Positions 1 to 9,425 of a DNA stretch of 64,000 bases are shown piece after piece. The notes beneath the pieces are model-generated. The model saw nothing but the letters and a program-made list of their open reading frames with translations. It searched no databases and was not told where the DNA came from. Source of the DNA: an uncultured Lachnospiraceae bacterium (GTDB lineage Bacteria > Bacillota > Clostridia > Lachnospirales > Lachnospiraceae); the NCBI GenBank assembly GCA_902801415.1, contig CADCIK010000004.1:47701-111700 (forward strand). Reading direction: 5' to 3'. A program made the translations under genes and the position numbers. Within the stretch, counting starts at the first letter, position 1, and every line of letters begins with the position of its first letter.

Positions 1-99
1 TCTATTATTGTTAGCGTTTATTTTTAATTTTGCCGTTTGACGATCGGCGTCGGATAGCTTCTCCACCTGCATGACCCCTGTCGAAACCTTTACTAACCC
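1..99 (-). ncRNA. ssrA: tmRNA (ssrA), 5' part, cut by the window edge
   Basis: Trans-translation RNA that rescues stalled ribosomes with SmpB. Read on the minus strand, the 5' end (GGGTTAG, positions 99-93) is followed by TAAA and GGTTTCGACAGGGG, the conserved tmRNA 5' signature. Further on, after AAACG, an open frame starts at a GCA resume codon near position 28 and reads AKLKINANNN, like a tag-peptide start. The tag end, pseudoknots and 3' tRNA half lie outside the window. It sits directly downstream of smpB on the same strand, the usual clostridial arrangement. The mature 5' end is placed by analogy with other tmRNAs. Confidence 0.88.
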
Positions 100-266
100 G
101 GGATAATACAAATGAGAACGGTCAAAACATTGACCCTTTCTATTTTGTAAATAAAATTATACAACAGCGGTCCGCTAAGTCAACTGTTAAACCAGCCTTT
201 CCGCCTTGTTTTAGTCCGGACTTCTCTGCCAATTCACAGCATCACCGGAACCCGCAAAAGCCTCAT
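100..266. other. smpB-ssrA intergenic region with a GGTCAA/TTGACC inverted repeat
   Basis: About 170 bases lie between the smpB stop and the tmRNA 5' end. Positions 120-135 form a perfect 6-bp inverted repeat (GGTCAA, loop AACA, TTGACC), and TATTAT occurs at 108-103 on the minus strand. I could not fit a correctly spaced -35/-10 pair to the tmRNA start, so the tmRNA may come from a weak promoter here or from smpB read-through. No ORF is supported. Confidence 0.4.
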
Positions 267-740
267 TCAGACCTTGACCTGGCTATTCCTGAAGTCCCTC
301 TCCATCTCGCGCTTCACTGCCTTTTTCTTGAGGTCGTCCCTCTTGTCGTAGAGCTTCTTGCCTCGCGCAAGACCGATCTCTACTTTGACGCGGCCGTTCT
401 TGAAGTAGACCTGCAGAGGCATCAGGGTATAGCCCTTGGCCTGCACCTGCCCGGCAAGTTTCATGATCTCGCGCTTGTGGAGCAGGAGCTTTCTCTTTCT
501 GAGAGGCTCGCGGTTGAAAATATTGCCTTTCTCGTAGGGGCTGATGTTCATGCCCTCCACAAAGGCTTCGCCGTGATCGATGGAGACAAAAGCCTCCTTG
601 ATGCTGCACTTGCCCTGGCGGATGGATTTCACCTCGGTGCCGAACAGCTCGATACCGGCCTCATATTTTTCCTCTATGAAATAGTCGTGATATGCCTTTT
701 TGTTGTTGGCTACCAGCTTGATCGCATCCTTGGCGCTCAT
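267..740 (-). CDS. smpB: SsrA-binding protein SmpB
   Basis: Small RNA-binding protein that escorts tmRNA into the empty A site of stalled ribosomes. 157 aa, the normal length. The N-terminal half holds the oligonucleotide-binding barrel ([27 protein letters not shown]). The C-terminal tail is rich in lysine and arginine ([22 protein letters not shown]), as needed for entry into the mRNA channel. The ATG overlaps the rnr stop as ATGA and has a GGGGAT ribosome site, so it is probably translationally coupled to rnr. The tmRNA gene follows on the same strand. Identification is firm. Confidence 0.97.
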   Translation of the reverse strand: MSAKDAIKLVANNKKAYHDYFIEEKYEAGIELFGTEVKSIRQGKCSIKEAFVSIDHGEAFVEGMNISPYEKGNIFNREPLRKRKLLLHKREIMKLAGQVQAKGYTLMPLQVYFKNGRVKVEIGLARGKKLYDKRDDLKKKAVKREMERDFRNSQVKV

Positions 741-3031
741 CTTCTATCCCCTTTTTCCCTTCTTCTCTTGTGGCCTTTTTTGCCGCGGAGTTTGCCGGCT
801 CTGCCTGACAGCACTCTTCCGGTCCGGTCCATAAGAGGACCTTTTTTCTTCAGTCTTCTGCCGCTTGTATCATTTTTCTCTTTTGCATGCGGCTTCTTAT
901 CTTCACGGCCCCGGTCTCTTCGAGGCGCCTGCATGGGCTCCCCGTTTTGAACCGGTACAAAATCGATGGTCCTGCGCATTGTATCCGCGCCTGCCACCAT
1001 GATGTCCATCTTCTGGCCAAGCATGTACTTGCGTCCGGTATATTCTCCTACCAGTATATACTGTTTTTCATCGTACGCATAGAAATCATCTGTGAGATCG
1101 CTGATGCGGATCATGCCTTCGACTGTATCGGGCAGTTCCACATAGATGCCCCATCCGGTAATACCGGAGATGACGCCGCTATAAGTTTCTCCTGTCCGGC
1201 TCTCCATATACTGGGCCTTCTTGAGCTTGACGGTCTCACGCTCCACCTCGGCGGCTCTCTGCTCCATAGCCGAGCTTCTCATTGCGTATCCGGGCAGACA
1301 CAGATTCAGCCGGTCGACTGTCTCCGCAGTCATCTCGCCCCGCATCCAGTACTTGAGACTTCTGTGCACAAGGAGGTCCGGATAACGGCGGATCGGCGAC
1401 GTGAAGTGACAGTAATACTGCAGCGCAAGTCCAAAGTGTCCCTCGCATCCGGTCGCGTACTGCGCCTTCTGCATGCATCGAAGGACCATTCTGCTCAGCA
1501 TTGCCTCTTCCGGTTTGCCCTTCATCTTCATGAGAAGCTGCCGGATCTGCGCGGGATGCACATCCCCCTGGCCGGGCCTGAACTTGTATCCGAATCCGCG
1601 GACAAACTGTGCCAGCTCCTTCATTTTATCAGAAGCAGGCACGCCGTGAACACGGAAAACCGCAGGGATTTCCATATAGACCAGATGCCTTGCAACGGTC
1701 TCATTGGCGAGCAGCATGAAGTCCTCGATCAGGTCTGTCGCGTCGGTCCGCTCCCTCTGGACGATCTCGACCGGCCTTCCCATTTCGTCCAGGACGATCT
1801 TGGCCTCCGGGAAGTCGAAGTCGATGCTGCCCCTCTCTTCTCTCTTTGCGCGAAGAGTCGCAGCCAGCTTCTTCATCCTGCGCAGCATTCTCGCGATCGT
1901 CTGCGTCCTCGTCTTGATCCCCTTGTATCCCTGCCAGCCGAGAGACTCCGCGATCTCGCTGTCATCCCTGTCATTAAACAGGCGCATGACGCCGTTGTAG
2001 GAAAGGCGCGCGTCCACATGGATGACCGACTCCGCGATCTCGTATTCGACCACTTCTCCCTCGTCGCTGATCGTCATCAGACAGCTCACAGCCAGGCGGT
2101 CTTCGCCTGCGTTGAGGGAACAGATCCCGTTGGAAAGCTTTCTGGGAAGCATCGGGATCACGCGGTCAGCCAGATAGACACTGGTCCCTCGGTTCAGGGC
2201 TTCCTTGTCCAGCGCGGAACCTTCTGTGACATACTCCGCCACATCGGCGATATGAACGCCAAGAATCCAGTGATCGCCCTCTCTGACCAGAGAAATGGCG
2301 TCATCGATGTCCTTGGTGTCCTCTCCGTCAATGGTGACGGTGGGAATAGCGCGCAGGTCTTTGCGGTTCTGCCTGCGGATCTTCTCATCGCGTACATCGA
2401 TATGATCAGGAAGCTTCTCCGCCTCCTCCATGACCTCCTGCGGAAATTCCGTCGGAATATCATAGGCTCTGACCAGGGAGAGGATATCTACGCCGGGATC
2501 GGTGATATGACCGAGGATCTCGTCGACTTTACCCACAGGGTTCTCTCCGTCCGCATTGTAGATCGTGATATCGGCGACGACCTTATGGCCTTCCAGCGCA
2601 CCGGCTTTCTTGTCCGCCTCGATCTCCACGACAAAGGGGATCTTCTGGTTGTCCGGCGTCACAAATCCGGCCAGGTTCACTGTGACGGCCTTTCTGCCAT
2701 AACGGGCAGAAGCAGCGTCTTCTATATAATACTGTTTCTGCATGGGTCTTCTGTAGGGATGAAAAGTTCCGACGATCCTTGTAAGTCCCCGCTCAACGAT
2801 CCGGACCACTTCCGCTTCCGCTCTCCGGCCGTGTCCGTCATCGCTTCCGCTCTCATCAAGACTTCCCCTGATGATCTTAACCTCTACGGTGTCGCCGTAA
2901 ACAGCTCCGCCTGTGCATCCCTGCGGAATGAACAGGTCTCTCTCAAATCCTTCTACAGTGACAAAGCCGAATCCTCTGGCATTGCTGTCGAATTTACCCG
3001 TAAAATGTAGTTCTTTTCTGTTCTTGCTCAT
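737..3031 (-). CDS. rnr: Ribonuclease R (3'-5' exoribonuclease, RNB family)
   Basis: Processive hydrolytic exoribonuclease that degrades structured RNA and the non-stop mRNAs released by trans-translation. 764 aa. Order: N-terminal cold-shock-like RNA-binding domains, the RNB catalytic domain with the metal-binding aspartates in [13 protein letters not shown], a C-terminal S1 domain ([20 protein letters not shown]), and a strongly basic tail. In well-studied species that tail contacts SmpB-tmRNA, which fits the ATGA overlap with smpB. Start from an AGGAGA site just before ATG. A terminator separates it from secG upstream, so it may have its own promoter or be reached by read-through. Confidence 0.97.
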   Translation of the reverse strand: MSKNRKELHFTGKFDSNARGFGFVTVEGFERDLFIPQGCTGGAVYGDTVEVKIIRGSLDESGSDDGHGRRAEAEVVRIVERGLTRIVGTFHPYRRPMQKQYYIEDAASARYGRKAVTVNLAGFVTPDNQKIPFVVEIEADKKAGALEGHKVVADITIYNADGENPVGKVDEILGHITDPGVDILSLVRAYDIPTEFPQEVMEEAEKLPDHIDVRDEKIRRQNRKDLRAIPTVTIDGEDTKDIDDAISLVREGDHWILGVHIADVAEYVTEGSALDKEALNRGTSVYLADRVIPMLPRKLSNGICSLNAGEDRLAVSCLMTISDEGEVVEYEIAESVIHVDARLSYNGVMRLFNDRDDSEIAESLGWQGYKGIKTRTQTIARMLRRMKKLAATLRAKREERGSIDFDFPEAKIVLDEMGRPVEIVQRERTDATDLIEDFMLLANETVARHLVYMEIPAVFRVHGVPASDKMKELAQFVRGFGYKFRPGQGDVHPAQIRQLLMKMKGKPEEAMLSRMVLRCMQKAQYATGCEGHFGLALQYYCHFTSPIRRYPDLLVHRSLKYWMRGEMTAETVDRLNLCLPGYAMRSSAMEQRAAEVERETVKLKKAQYMESRTGETYSGVISGITGWGIYVELPDTVEGMIRISDLTDDFYAYDEKQYILVGEYTGRKYMLGQKMDIMVAGADTMRRTIDFVPVQNGEPMQAPRRDRGREDKKPHAKEKNDTSGRRLKKKGPLMDRTGRVLSGRAGKLRGKKGHKRRREKGDRR

Positions 3032-3100
3032 ATTCTCCTGTTTTTTGTTTCAATCAAAATGCTTATGTCAAAACACTGTATAGAAAGGCGTCTTTCGCAA

Positions 3101-3135
3101 ATAAAAACACTCCCGCGGCAATTCGCAGGAGTGTT
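3101..3135 (-). terminator. Intrinsic terminator between secG and rnr
   Basis: 8-bp stem AACACTCC (3106-3113) with GGAGTGTT (3128-3135). On the minus strand it is followed by a T-rich run (TTTTATTT). It would end or attenuate secG transcripts before rnr. Confidence 0.7.
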
Positions 3136-3183
3136 CAATGATTACAAGCATTGTTTACAGGTATTCAGCCTCTGTGTGACTAC

Positions 3184-3423
3184 TCAGAACAGCTGCATAT
3201 TAAGAAGGATCGCGAGAACAAAGAAAGCAATAACGAGTCCTGTCGTGAATTTCTCAAGAAATCCCTCCATGGAACGTCCCTTATTCTTTCCCCAGTATGT
3301 CTCTGCAGCGCCGCTGATCGCGCCGAGTCCCTGGGATCTTCCCTCCTGCATAAGAATGACAATAGTCATCACAATACTCACTGCAATAATTGCAATCGTC
3401 ATAATCAAGCGAATAACACTCAT
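3184..3423 (-). CDS. secG: Preprotein translocase subunit SecG
   Basis: Third, non-essential membrane subunit of the SecYEG channel. 79 aa from the preferred start, the normal size. Two membrane segments flank a loop: VIRLIMTIAIIAVSIVMTIVILM, then QEGRSQGLGAISGAAETYWGKNKGRSMEG, then FTTGLVIAFFVLAILLNM. The loop QGLGA.SG..ET is typical. The reading frame extends upstream, but AGGTGG lies 8 bases before ATG-AGT at 3423 and only 2 bases before the ATG at 3429, so 3423 is favoured. Placement before rnr and smpB is conserved in Gram-positives. Confidence 0.93.
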   Translation of the reverse strand: MSVIRLIMTIAIIAVSIVMTIVILMQEGRSQGLGAISGAAETYWGKNKGRSMEGFLEKFTTGLVIAFFVLAILLNMQLF

Positions 3424-3494
3424 CTTCATTACCACCTTGTTAAAAACGACTTCATTTCTTAAAGGCGCACCCGTATTATGCGCCAAACATTAGT

Positions 3495-3523
3495 ATCCTA
3501 TCACGTTCCACAGGCAAAATCAA
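3495..3523 (-). promoter_or_regulatory. Candidate secG promoter
   Basis: TTGATT (3518-3523) and TAGGAT (3495-3500) are 17 bp apart on the minus strand. TG one base before the -10 gives an extended -10. A GGCGCA/TGCGCC hairpin lies in the predicted leader near 3463-3483. Confidence 0.4.
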
Positions 3524-3548
3524 GCCTGTATTGTGCCGTAAATGCCGC

Positions 3549-5108
3549 TTATTCCCATGTTTTGTCAAAATATGCATCGAAGATCTGGCCTGCCACAGGC
3601 ACCGCGTAACTGGATCCCATGCCCTTGCCTTCGATCAGTACAGTGACGCAGATCTCAGGCGCGTCGTAAGGCGCAAAGCCCGTGAACCACGCGTGAGAGC
3701 TCTTGTTGTTGTCGAACTCCGCGCTTCCCGTCTTGCCGGCGGCCTCATATTCTCTTCCCGCCAGAGAGGTCGCAGTTCCGTCCGTCACGACCGCCCGCAT
3801 GAACTCCGAGACCTGATCGGAGATCTCCTGAGTCATCAGCGCGCCGTACTCCTCCGGCTTGTATGTGCGGAGCGTGCGTCCCTTCGCATCGTGCAGCTCA
3901 TCGACAAGGTGGGGCTTCATAAGAAGTCCGTCGTTGGCCACCGCGGAAGTGATCATGTTCAGGTGCAGCGGGGTCATAGCAGTTGTTCCCTGTCCGATGG
4001 ACATCTGCATGATACCTTCTGTGGAGAGGGTGTCAGGCATATTGATGGAGCTGCGCACGTAAGGCAGATCGTAAGGGAGCTTCTGGTTAAACAGAAGGAA
4101 TCGGAGTGTTTCCGACATGGATTCCGGATCGATCTCATTGACGCCGAGGTTCGCGAAGGAGGAGTTGCAGGAGTGCGCGAAGGACTCCTTGAGGTCAACA
4201 TTGCCGTGCACCTCGTAGTCGTAGCAGTGGATCGATTCTCCGCCTTTTTCAAAAACGCCCGTGCAGTCATATCTGTAGTCTTCGGCGATTTCAGGATCTT
4301 CGCGCAGAATGTCTATGCAGTCCACGATCTTGAACGTGGACCCGGGCGGGTAGAGTCCCTGTGTCACTCTGTTGAGAAGCGTTCCCGACTCGTTGTCGCT
4401 AAGCAGATAATCCCACTCCGCCTCGATCTGATTGGGGTCAAAATCCGGCTTGGAGACCATAGCCAGGATCCTGCCGGTAGAGGGCTGCGTGACGATCACG
4501 GCGCCTTCATAATTCTGCATGGCGTCATAACAGGCCTTCTGAAGATCCGGGTCCAGCGTAGTGATCAGGTTGTTGCCCGGATAGAGCCTCTCATCCGCGT
4601 TTTCCCTGTTGTCGTAGCGGACCTTGTCAGACAGAGGGAGGTTGGAGTGAAGAAGGTCATACTTGTAATACTCCTCCAGTCCGCTTCCGCCCATCAGGGA
4701 GTAGCCGACTACATGCGCATACATGCTGCCGAAGGGATAGTTTCTGATCTGGGTGACGTTGCCGTAATCATCCATGCTTGTTTCCGTGGATGCAAGAAGC
4801 GTCTCCGAGTCGGAAGCATAGATGCTGCCGCGGCGGTTTCTTGTCTCGAGCAGCTCATCCCTCTTATTGTAGTCATTGTCAAACAGCTCGACCCGGTCCT
4901 CGATCGCGGTCTGGGTAAAATAGAAGCACATCCAGCCGAATAAGAGCGCGAACGCGACAGCGAAAAAGATGATGTGGGCTCTCGCCGCCTTTTTCTCTTT
5001 TTCGGCTCTCTCCCAGCGGCCGGGATCGATCTGCACGCCCGGAACGGGCTGCGGCTGAGGCGCCTCCCTGGGCTTATCAGGTTTTTTAAGGAAATTGAAC
5101 TTGGGCAT
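3549..5108 (-). CDS. Penicillin-binding protein, class B transpeptidase (PbpA-like)
   Basis: Peptidoglycan DD-transpeptidase acting outside the membrane, probably the partner of the SEDS protein encoded just upstream. 519 aa from the chosen start. It has a proline-rich cytoplasmic N-terminus, one membrane segment (HIIFFAVAFALLFGWMCFYF) and a short pedestal. The transpeptidase domain has all three motifs: STFK with Ser about 257, SCN about 313 and KTG about 459. It is shorter than FtsI or PBP2 and resembles the PbpA type paired with RodA/FtsW in actinobacteria and clostridia. ATG 5108 has AGGTG at good spacing; the ATG at 5144 has none. I cannot tell elongation from sporulation use. Confidence 0.88.
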   Translation of the reverse strand: MPKFNFLKKPDKPREAPQPQPVPGVQIDPGRWERAEKEKKAARAHIIFFAVAFALLFGWMCFYFTQTAIEDRVELFDNDYNKRDELLETRNRRGSIYASDSETLLASTETSMDDYGNVTQIRNYPFGSMYAHVVGYSLMGGSGLEEYYKYDLLHSNLPLSDKVRYDNRENADERLYPGNNLITTLDPDLQKACYDAMQNYEGAVIVTQPSTGRILAMVSKPDFDPNQIEAEWDYLLSDNESGTLLNRVTQGLYPPGSTFKIVDCIDILREDPEIAEDYRYDCTGVFEKGGESIHCYDYEVHGNVDLKESFAHSCNSSFANLGVNEIDPESMSETLRFLLFNQKLPYDLPYVRSSINMPDTLSTEGIMQMSIGQGTTAMTPLHLNMITSAVANDGLLMKPHLVDELHDAKGRTLRTYKPEEYGALMTQEISDQVSEFMRAVVTDGTATSLAGREYEAAGKTGSAEFDNNKSSHAWFTGFAPYDAPEICVTVLIEGKGMGSSYAVPVAGQIFDAYFDKTWE

Positions 5109-5148
5109 ATCTTCACCTCGGTAAATCATTTCATCACAAGACACCGGG

Positions 5149-6651
5149 TCAGACGTCGAAGTGGTTCATGTTCTCATAATCCTTGCTTGGATCATAGATC
5201 GGAACCCCTTTGAAGTCCTTGTAGAAGTCCTGGTCATCGTCCCCTTGATTGCGAATCCATTCCTTCTGCTCCTGTCTGCTCGTATTCCCCTCATACATAT
5301 AGCTGCGGTCCAGTCCCCGCCGTTCCTCCTCATACCGCATGCTGAAGCGCGCAAGGCGCTCCTCCTGGAGCATGAAGATGGCGCCGACGATGCCGAACAT
5401 GATAAATGTGGCCAGAACAGAACTTCCTCCGTAACTGACAAGCGGAAGCGTCACGCCCGTAAGCGGGATGAACTTCACTTCACCGCCGATGGTCAGGAAC
5501 GCCTGGAAAATAAAGGCGATCGCTGTGCCGAACGTATACAGGCGGTAAAACTTATTGGAGTAATTGCTCGCCAGAAGCAGGAAATCCGTAAAAATATTGA
5601 GGCATATAAGAACAAGGCATATTCCGAAAATGATGCCCATCTCTTCAATGATCGCCGCAAAGATAAAATCGGACTCCACAAACGGGATGCTCGACGGCAT
5701 GCCCTGCATGAGTCCCGCGCCGAACAGTCCGCCGAAGCTGATCGCGAACAGCGCCTGCGTGATCTGGTAGCCGCTTCCGTCAATGCTGCTCCAGGGATCC
5801 AGGAACACCTGCACCCTGACGCGCAAGTGGGCGAACAGGAAATAGCAGATCACGGCGCCGATCAGCCCTAAAGCCAGGCCCGTCATCAAATAACTCCACT
5901 TTCCTGTCGCGAGGAAGAGCAGTACCAGATACACCACGAAGAAGATCACTGCGCTTCCCAGGTCCTTGGACAGCATAAGGATCCCCACATGGGCGACGGC
6001 CGCCGCGGTCAAAAGACCGATGTGAGAGGATGTATTCTCCTCGCAGAAAGCGCTTGCCATGAACAAAAGAAACAGTATTTTGACAAATTCGCTGGGCTGG
6101 AAAGTCATTCCCGCGATCGTGAAGCTGATTTTGGATCCGTTTGTGATCGCGCCAAGAAGCAGCACGGCTCCAAGCGATACGATGCCGGCAACTCCATAGA
6201 AATAGGTCCCCTTGCGAAGCAGATCCAGCTTGTTGCGAAGCAGTGGAAACACCAGCAGGAAGAGGATGCCCGCCAGCGCGATCAGAAGCTGCTTCTGCGA
6301 CTTGTCGTGGTTGATCCTCGTGATCATGACGAGACCTATGCTCAGCATCATGAGAATATTGTTGAGCATGAGCATATTCGCGTACTTATATAGTTTCCGG
6401 TACAGGAACGCGGTTCCCAGCACGATCGCCAGCTGCAGCAGGCCGAAGGTGAAATAGTCCTCATCCTTGGCCAGGATCGCCATCGTCAGATACGCGTTCA
6501 CCGTGAACACGCCTATGCAGAGCCGCTGCAGGGTCTCACACATGCGCCTGACTTCCTTTCCGGAAGGAAGCGCCACATAGGCCAGCAATGTGTAGAGCAC
6601 CATGCATGCCGCGATCAGATATTTGCTGTATGAGACTGCATATGCCTGCAT
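5149..6651 (-). CDS. SEDS-family peptidoglycan glycosyltransferase (FtsW/RodA/SpoVE type)
   Basis: Polymerises lipid II in the membrane, normally with a class B PBP; the PBP gene follows 40 bases downstream. 500 aa, longer than the usual 370-400, with extra N-terminal membrane segments before the SEDS core. Core motifs include FQPSEFVKILFLLFMA, LSKDLGSAVIFF, QITQALFAISFGGLFGAGL, ESDFIFAAIIEEMG and LPLVSYGGSS, all typical. The roughly 70-residue hydrophilic C-terminus is cytoplasmic and poorly conserved. AAGGAAGG precedes the ATG. It forms an apparent operon with ruvAB, zapA and the U32 gene, separate from the ftsW of the division cluster. Confidence 0.88.
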   Translation of the reverse strand: MQAYAVSYSKYLIAACMVLYTLLAYVALPSGKEVRRMCETLQRLCIGVFTVNAYLTMAILAKDEDYFTFGLLQLAIVLGTAFLYRKLYKYANMLMLNNILMMLSIGLVMITRINHDKSQKQLLIALAGILFLLVFPLLRNKLDLLRKGTYFYGVAGIVSLGAVLLLGAITNGSKISFTIAGMTFQPSEFVKILFLLFMASAFCEENTSSHIGLLTAAAVAHVGILMLSKDLGSAVIFFVVYLVLLFLATGKWSYLMTGLALGLIGAVICYFLFAHLRVRVQVFLDPWSSIDGSGYQITQALFAISFGGLFGAGLMQGMPSSIPFVESDFIFAAIIEEMGIIFGICLVLICLNIFTDFLLLASNYSNKFYRLYTFGTAIAFIFQAFLTIGGEVKFIPLTGVTLPLVSYGGSSVLATFIMFGIVGAIFMLQEERLARFSMRYEEERRGLDRSYMYEGNTSRQEQKEWIRNQGDDDQDFYKDFKGVPIYDPSKDYENMNHFDV

Positions 6652-6709
6652 ACCATCACCTTCCTTTCATGCCCCCCGAATCCAATGACTGTTTGCACAC
6701 CGCGCGTTC

Positions 6710-8983
6710 TCAGATCGCGCTTTTCCTGAAATGTCCGGTCGTATGATCCCGGAATATAGTTTCTGTATCCGAAGCAGTATCCGCATCGCGGTACCACCTG
6801 AGGATCTCCTCCGTCTCTTTGCCGCTCTCCGTCGTGAAGCTCAGGATCCATCCCCCTGTCCCGAAGACCTCCGGATCTCTCTTCTTAATAAAGCTGTGCA
6901 GAGACAGCGGCAGACTGTTGTAGATCACATTGCTGCAATGCGCGCAGAAACACCGAACCGGGAATCGGATCCCCTTTCGGTCTTCCAGTTCATAAAAATC
7001 CTGTTCTGTATGGCTGCACGCGCCTGCGGTCTTTCTCACGCATCCCGCCGTGATCATCATCGGGAGCCTGCCGTAGACGGTCAGGAGCTGACGGCTGCCG
7101 GCGCCTCTCTTAAGAGGCTGCATGTCCTTAGCCGAGAGTTCCCAGCCCTGATTTACCATATCACAGTCAGCAAGAAGCAGGTCTCTTGCCGCCGTATTCC
7201 ACTGATAGAGCGATCCGTCCGCCAGGATCTGTCCGCTGTATCCGCTCTCCCTTACAAGGACAAGCTCTTCCAGATTCCTGATCAGGACGCCCTTATATCC
7301 TTCGCTGATCCTCTTCTTTATGCCTGCGCGGCTCATGCTGCGGCAGACAGGAGGGAGCGCGATATAGAGAGCCGCTTTTTCTTCCTCTGTCAGCGCGTTC
7401 ATGATCCCGGGTGTCTCTTCCACAATGATATGGGAGATCCCGCATCTCTGCGCGGCCCTTAATTGCTGCACAGTCGTGACCTGGGCCCACAGCGTCGGGG
7501 GCTCTCCGGTTATCCCGGTACAGACATCTGCCTTATCATCTGTCTTATATTCTACATGATCCGCCTTTTCAGCGGATATGATCTCCACTCTCTTATGCTC
7601 TCCGCCGGGCCCTTCTTCCGTCTTCACGGCATCTTCCAGAATCTTGTTCTCCAGCGCCGCGAGCGCGTCTCTTCGGAGCGCGTTCAGCGCCGCGACCGGC
7701 ATGAAGATGTCTCCCCTCGTCTCTACTTCCAGTTCCCGGAAAGTAAAGAGGGAGTCTCCGGTCTTTCTCAGGCGCTTGCCGATCTCGTTTTCATCCATGG
7801 GCCGGTTCTGTGCCTTCTGCACCAGGTCTCCCTGAACCTGCACGCGGATCACATCCCCGCTTCCGTCCGGATCCTCTGCCGCCGCTTCCATCAGGGCTGC
7901 CTCCCCGGGCGCGAACACAGCCTTTCCGGTGATGCCGATCCTGGGAAGTTCTTTCAGATATTTCTCCTCGATCTCTTCGAGAAGCTGATCGTCTGTGCCG
8001 GCATAGCCCGGCTTTTCAATGGTCAGAAGATCTTTGCCGTTTCTCTTATAGTAATAACCTGTGCTCAGAGCCGACCGGATATACAGGGACCGGAGTCTCT
8101 TCATATCCTCGGCCGACACCTTCCAAGGCTTTTTCCTGCCTGCCTTGTCCCATTCGACGAAGTAGTCAATGTACTTTCTGTAGAGCGCCGTGACGCCTGC
8201 CGCGTAGTGCGGGCTCTTCATTCTTCCCTCGATCTTGAAGGAGTCGATCCCGGCGTCGATCAGGTCCGGAAGGATCTCCAGCACGCACATATCCCGCATG
8301 GAAAGCGGATAAGGCATCTCTTTGCCCTTCTTAAGGCTCACGTTCTTTCCGTCGCTGTCAATGACCTTGTAAGGGAGCCGGCATGTTCCGGCGCACCTTC
8401 CGCGGTTTCCGCTCCTGCCTCCCAGAAAGCTGGACAACAGGCACCGTCCCGAATAGGAATAGCACATAGCGCCGTGGATAAAACATTCCACGTCTATGGG
8501 CTCCTCCCGCTTGATCATGCGGATCTCTTCTAATGAGAGCTCTCTTGCAGGAACAACTCTCCTGACGCCGTGTTCCTTTAAAAACCGAACGCCTTCCGGT
8601 CCCGCGACAGACATCTGGGTCGAGGCGTGCAGATCCAGCCCCGGGCACTCCCTGTGAAGGGTATCCAGAACACCCAGATCCTGCACGATCACACCGTCAA
8701 GCCCGGCTCTATATAAGGTGACGGCAAAATCCACAGTATCTTTCAATTCAGTTTCTTTGGTCAGCACATTTAATGTCAGATATACTTTCCGTCCATACAA
8801 ATGGGCCTCCCGAATGGACCGGACTATATCCTCCTGTGTGAAATTCTCCGCATAGGCCCTCGCGCCGAACTTCTCCCCTCCCAGGTAGACCGCGTCGGCC
8901 CCTGCGGCCAGCGCTCCCAGAAAGGCTTTTCTGCTCCCCGCGGGAGCCAGTAATTCAGGAAGTTTCCTGGTGCCGTTCCTCAT
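6710..8983 (-). CDS. U32-family protein (peptidase U32 / RlhA-TrhP-like)
   Basis: 757 aa. The N-terminal half is the U32 fold: KLPELLAPAGSRKAFLGALAAGADAVYLGG, then the family signature ECFIHGAMCYSYSGRC with clustered cysteines (CLLSSFLGGRSGNRGRCAGTCRLPY). The long C-terminal part fits the extended U32 class carrying a DUF3656-like domain. Annotated as collagenase-like peptidases, several U32 members in fact serve tRNA or 23S rRNA hydroxylation (TrhP, RlhA), and the cysteines suit an iron-sulfur role. Which activity applies here is open. GGAGAT precedes the ATG. Located between zapA and the SEDS gene, all same strand. Confidence 0.85.
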   Translation of the reverse strand: MRNGTRKLPELLAPAGSRKAFLGALAAGADAVYLGGEKFGARAYAENFTQEDIVRSIREAHLYGRKVYLTLNVLTKETELKDTVDFAVTLYRAGLDGVIVQDLGVLDTLHRECPGLDLHASTQMSVAGPEGVRFLKEHGVRRVVPARELSLEEIRMIKREEPIDVECFIHGAMCYSYSGRCLLSSFLGGRSGNRGRCAGTCRLPYKVIDSDGKNVSLKKGKEMPYPLSMRDMCVLEILPDLIDAGIDSFKIEGRMKSPHYAAGVTALYRKYIDYFVEWDKAGRKKPWKVSAEDMKRLRSLYIRSALSTGYYYKRNGKDLLTIEKPGYAGTDDQLLEEIEEKYLKELPRIGITGKAVFAPGEAALMEAAAEDPDGSGDVIRVQVQGDLVQKAQNRPMDENEIGKRLRKTGDSLFTFRELEVETRGDIFMPVAALNALRRDALAALENKILEDAVKTEEGPGGEHKRVEIISAEKADHVEYKTDDKADVCTGITGEPPTLWAQVTTVQQLRAAQRCGISHIIVEETPGIMNALTEEEKAALYIALPPVCRSMSRAGIKKRISEGYKGVLIRNLEELVLVRESGYSGQILADGSLYQWNTAARDLLLADCDMVNQGWELSAKDMQPLKRGAGSRQLLTVYGRLPMMITAGCVRKTAGACSHTEQDFYELEDRKGIRFPVRCFCAHCSNVIYNSLPLSLHSFIKKRDPEVFGTGGWILSFTTESGKETEEILRWYRDADTASDTETIFRDHTTGHFRKSAI

Positions 8984-9028
8984 TAACCTATCTCCTCTGA
9001 CAGCTTCCGCTGTCCGCTTTACAGATCC

Positions 9029-9367
9029 TCAGTCAGATTTCCCGCTGCGGCCCGCTTTGCCAAGCTTCATCTGCGCCGCAACAAGATCGTGTTTGATATC
9101 ATAGAGGTCATTGTCCTTTTTGTCAATCAGTGCGGAAAGTTCCTCGTTTCTCGCCATCATTTTGAAGTAATCATCAGCGATATTGAGATTTAAGAGGATC
9201 TGCCTCATATCCGCCGGCAGTTTCGTGTATTCCGAGTCAGCAGTCAGTTCATCGATCTTTTTGTTGAGGTAATCCGCCACCTTGAGGATGTATTCCTCGC
9301 TCTCATATCCGCTGAGCGTATAGGTCTTGCCGCCGATCGTGACCTGTGCCTCCGTTTTCTGTGCCAT
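9029..9367 (-). CDS. zapA: Cell division protein ZapA
   Basis: Small FtsZ-bundling protein that stabilises the Z ring. 112 aa: an N-terminal globular ZapA head (VTIGGKTYTLSGYESEEYILKVADYLNKKIDEL) and a C-terminal helix predicted as coiled coil (MMARNEELSALIDKKDNDLYDIKHDLVAAQMKL). GGGAGG lies 5 bases before the ATG. It sits between ruvB and the U32 gene, with a SEDS/PBP pair further downstream, a link to division-site wall synthesis. Confident from the head-domain sequence and length. Confidence 0.9.
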   Translation of the reverse strand: MAQKTEAQVTIGGKTYTLSGYESEEYILKVADYLNKKIDELTADSEYTKLPADMRQILLNLNIADDYFKMMARNEELSALIDKKDNDLYDIKHDLVAAQMKLGKAGRSGKSD

Positions 9368-9425
9368 ATTTGCCTCCCTGTCAAAGCATTGTGCTTTATC
9401 TTAGCTTTCTAACTCTGCTTCGCGG

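Noticed and set aside
887..3010. Long plus-strand open frame opposite rnr
   Set aside because: It mirrors rnr codon structure, has no ribosome site or recognisable domain, and rnr is certain.
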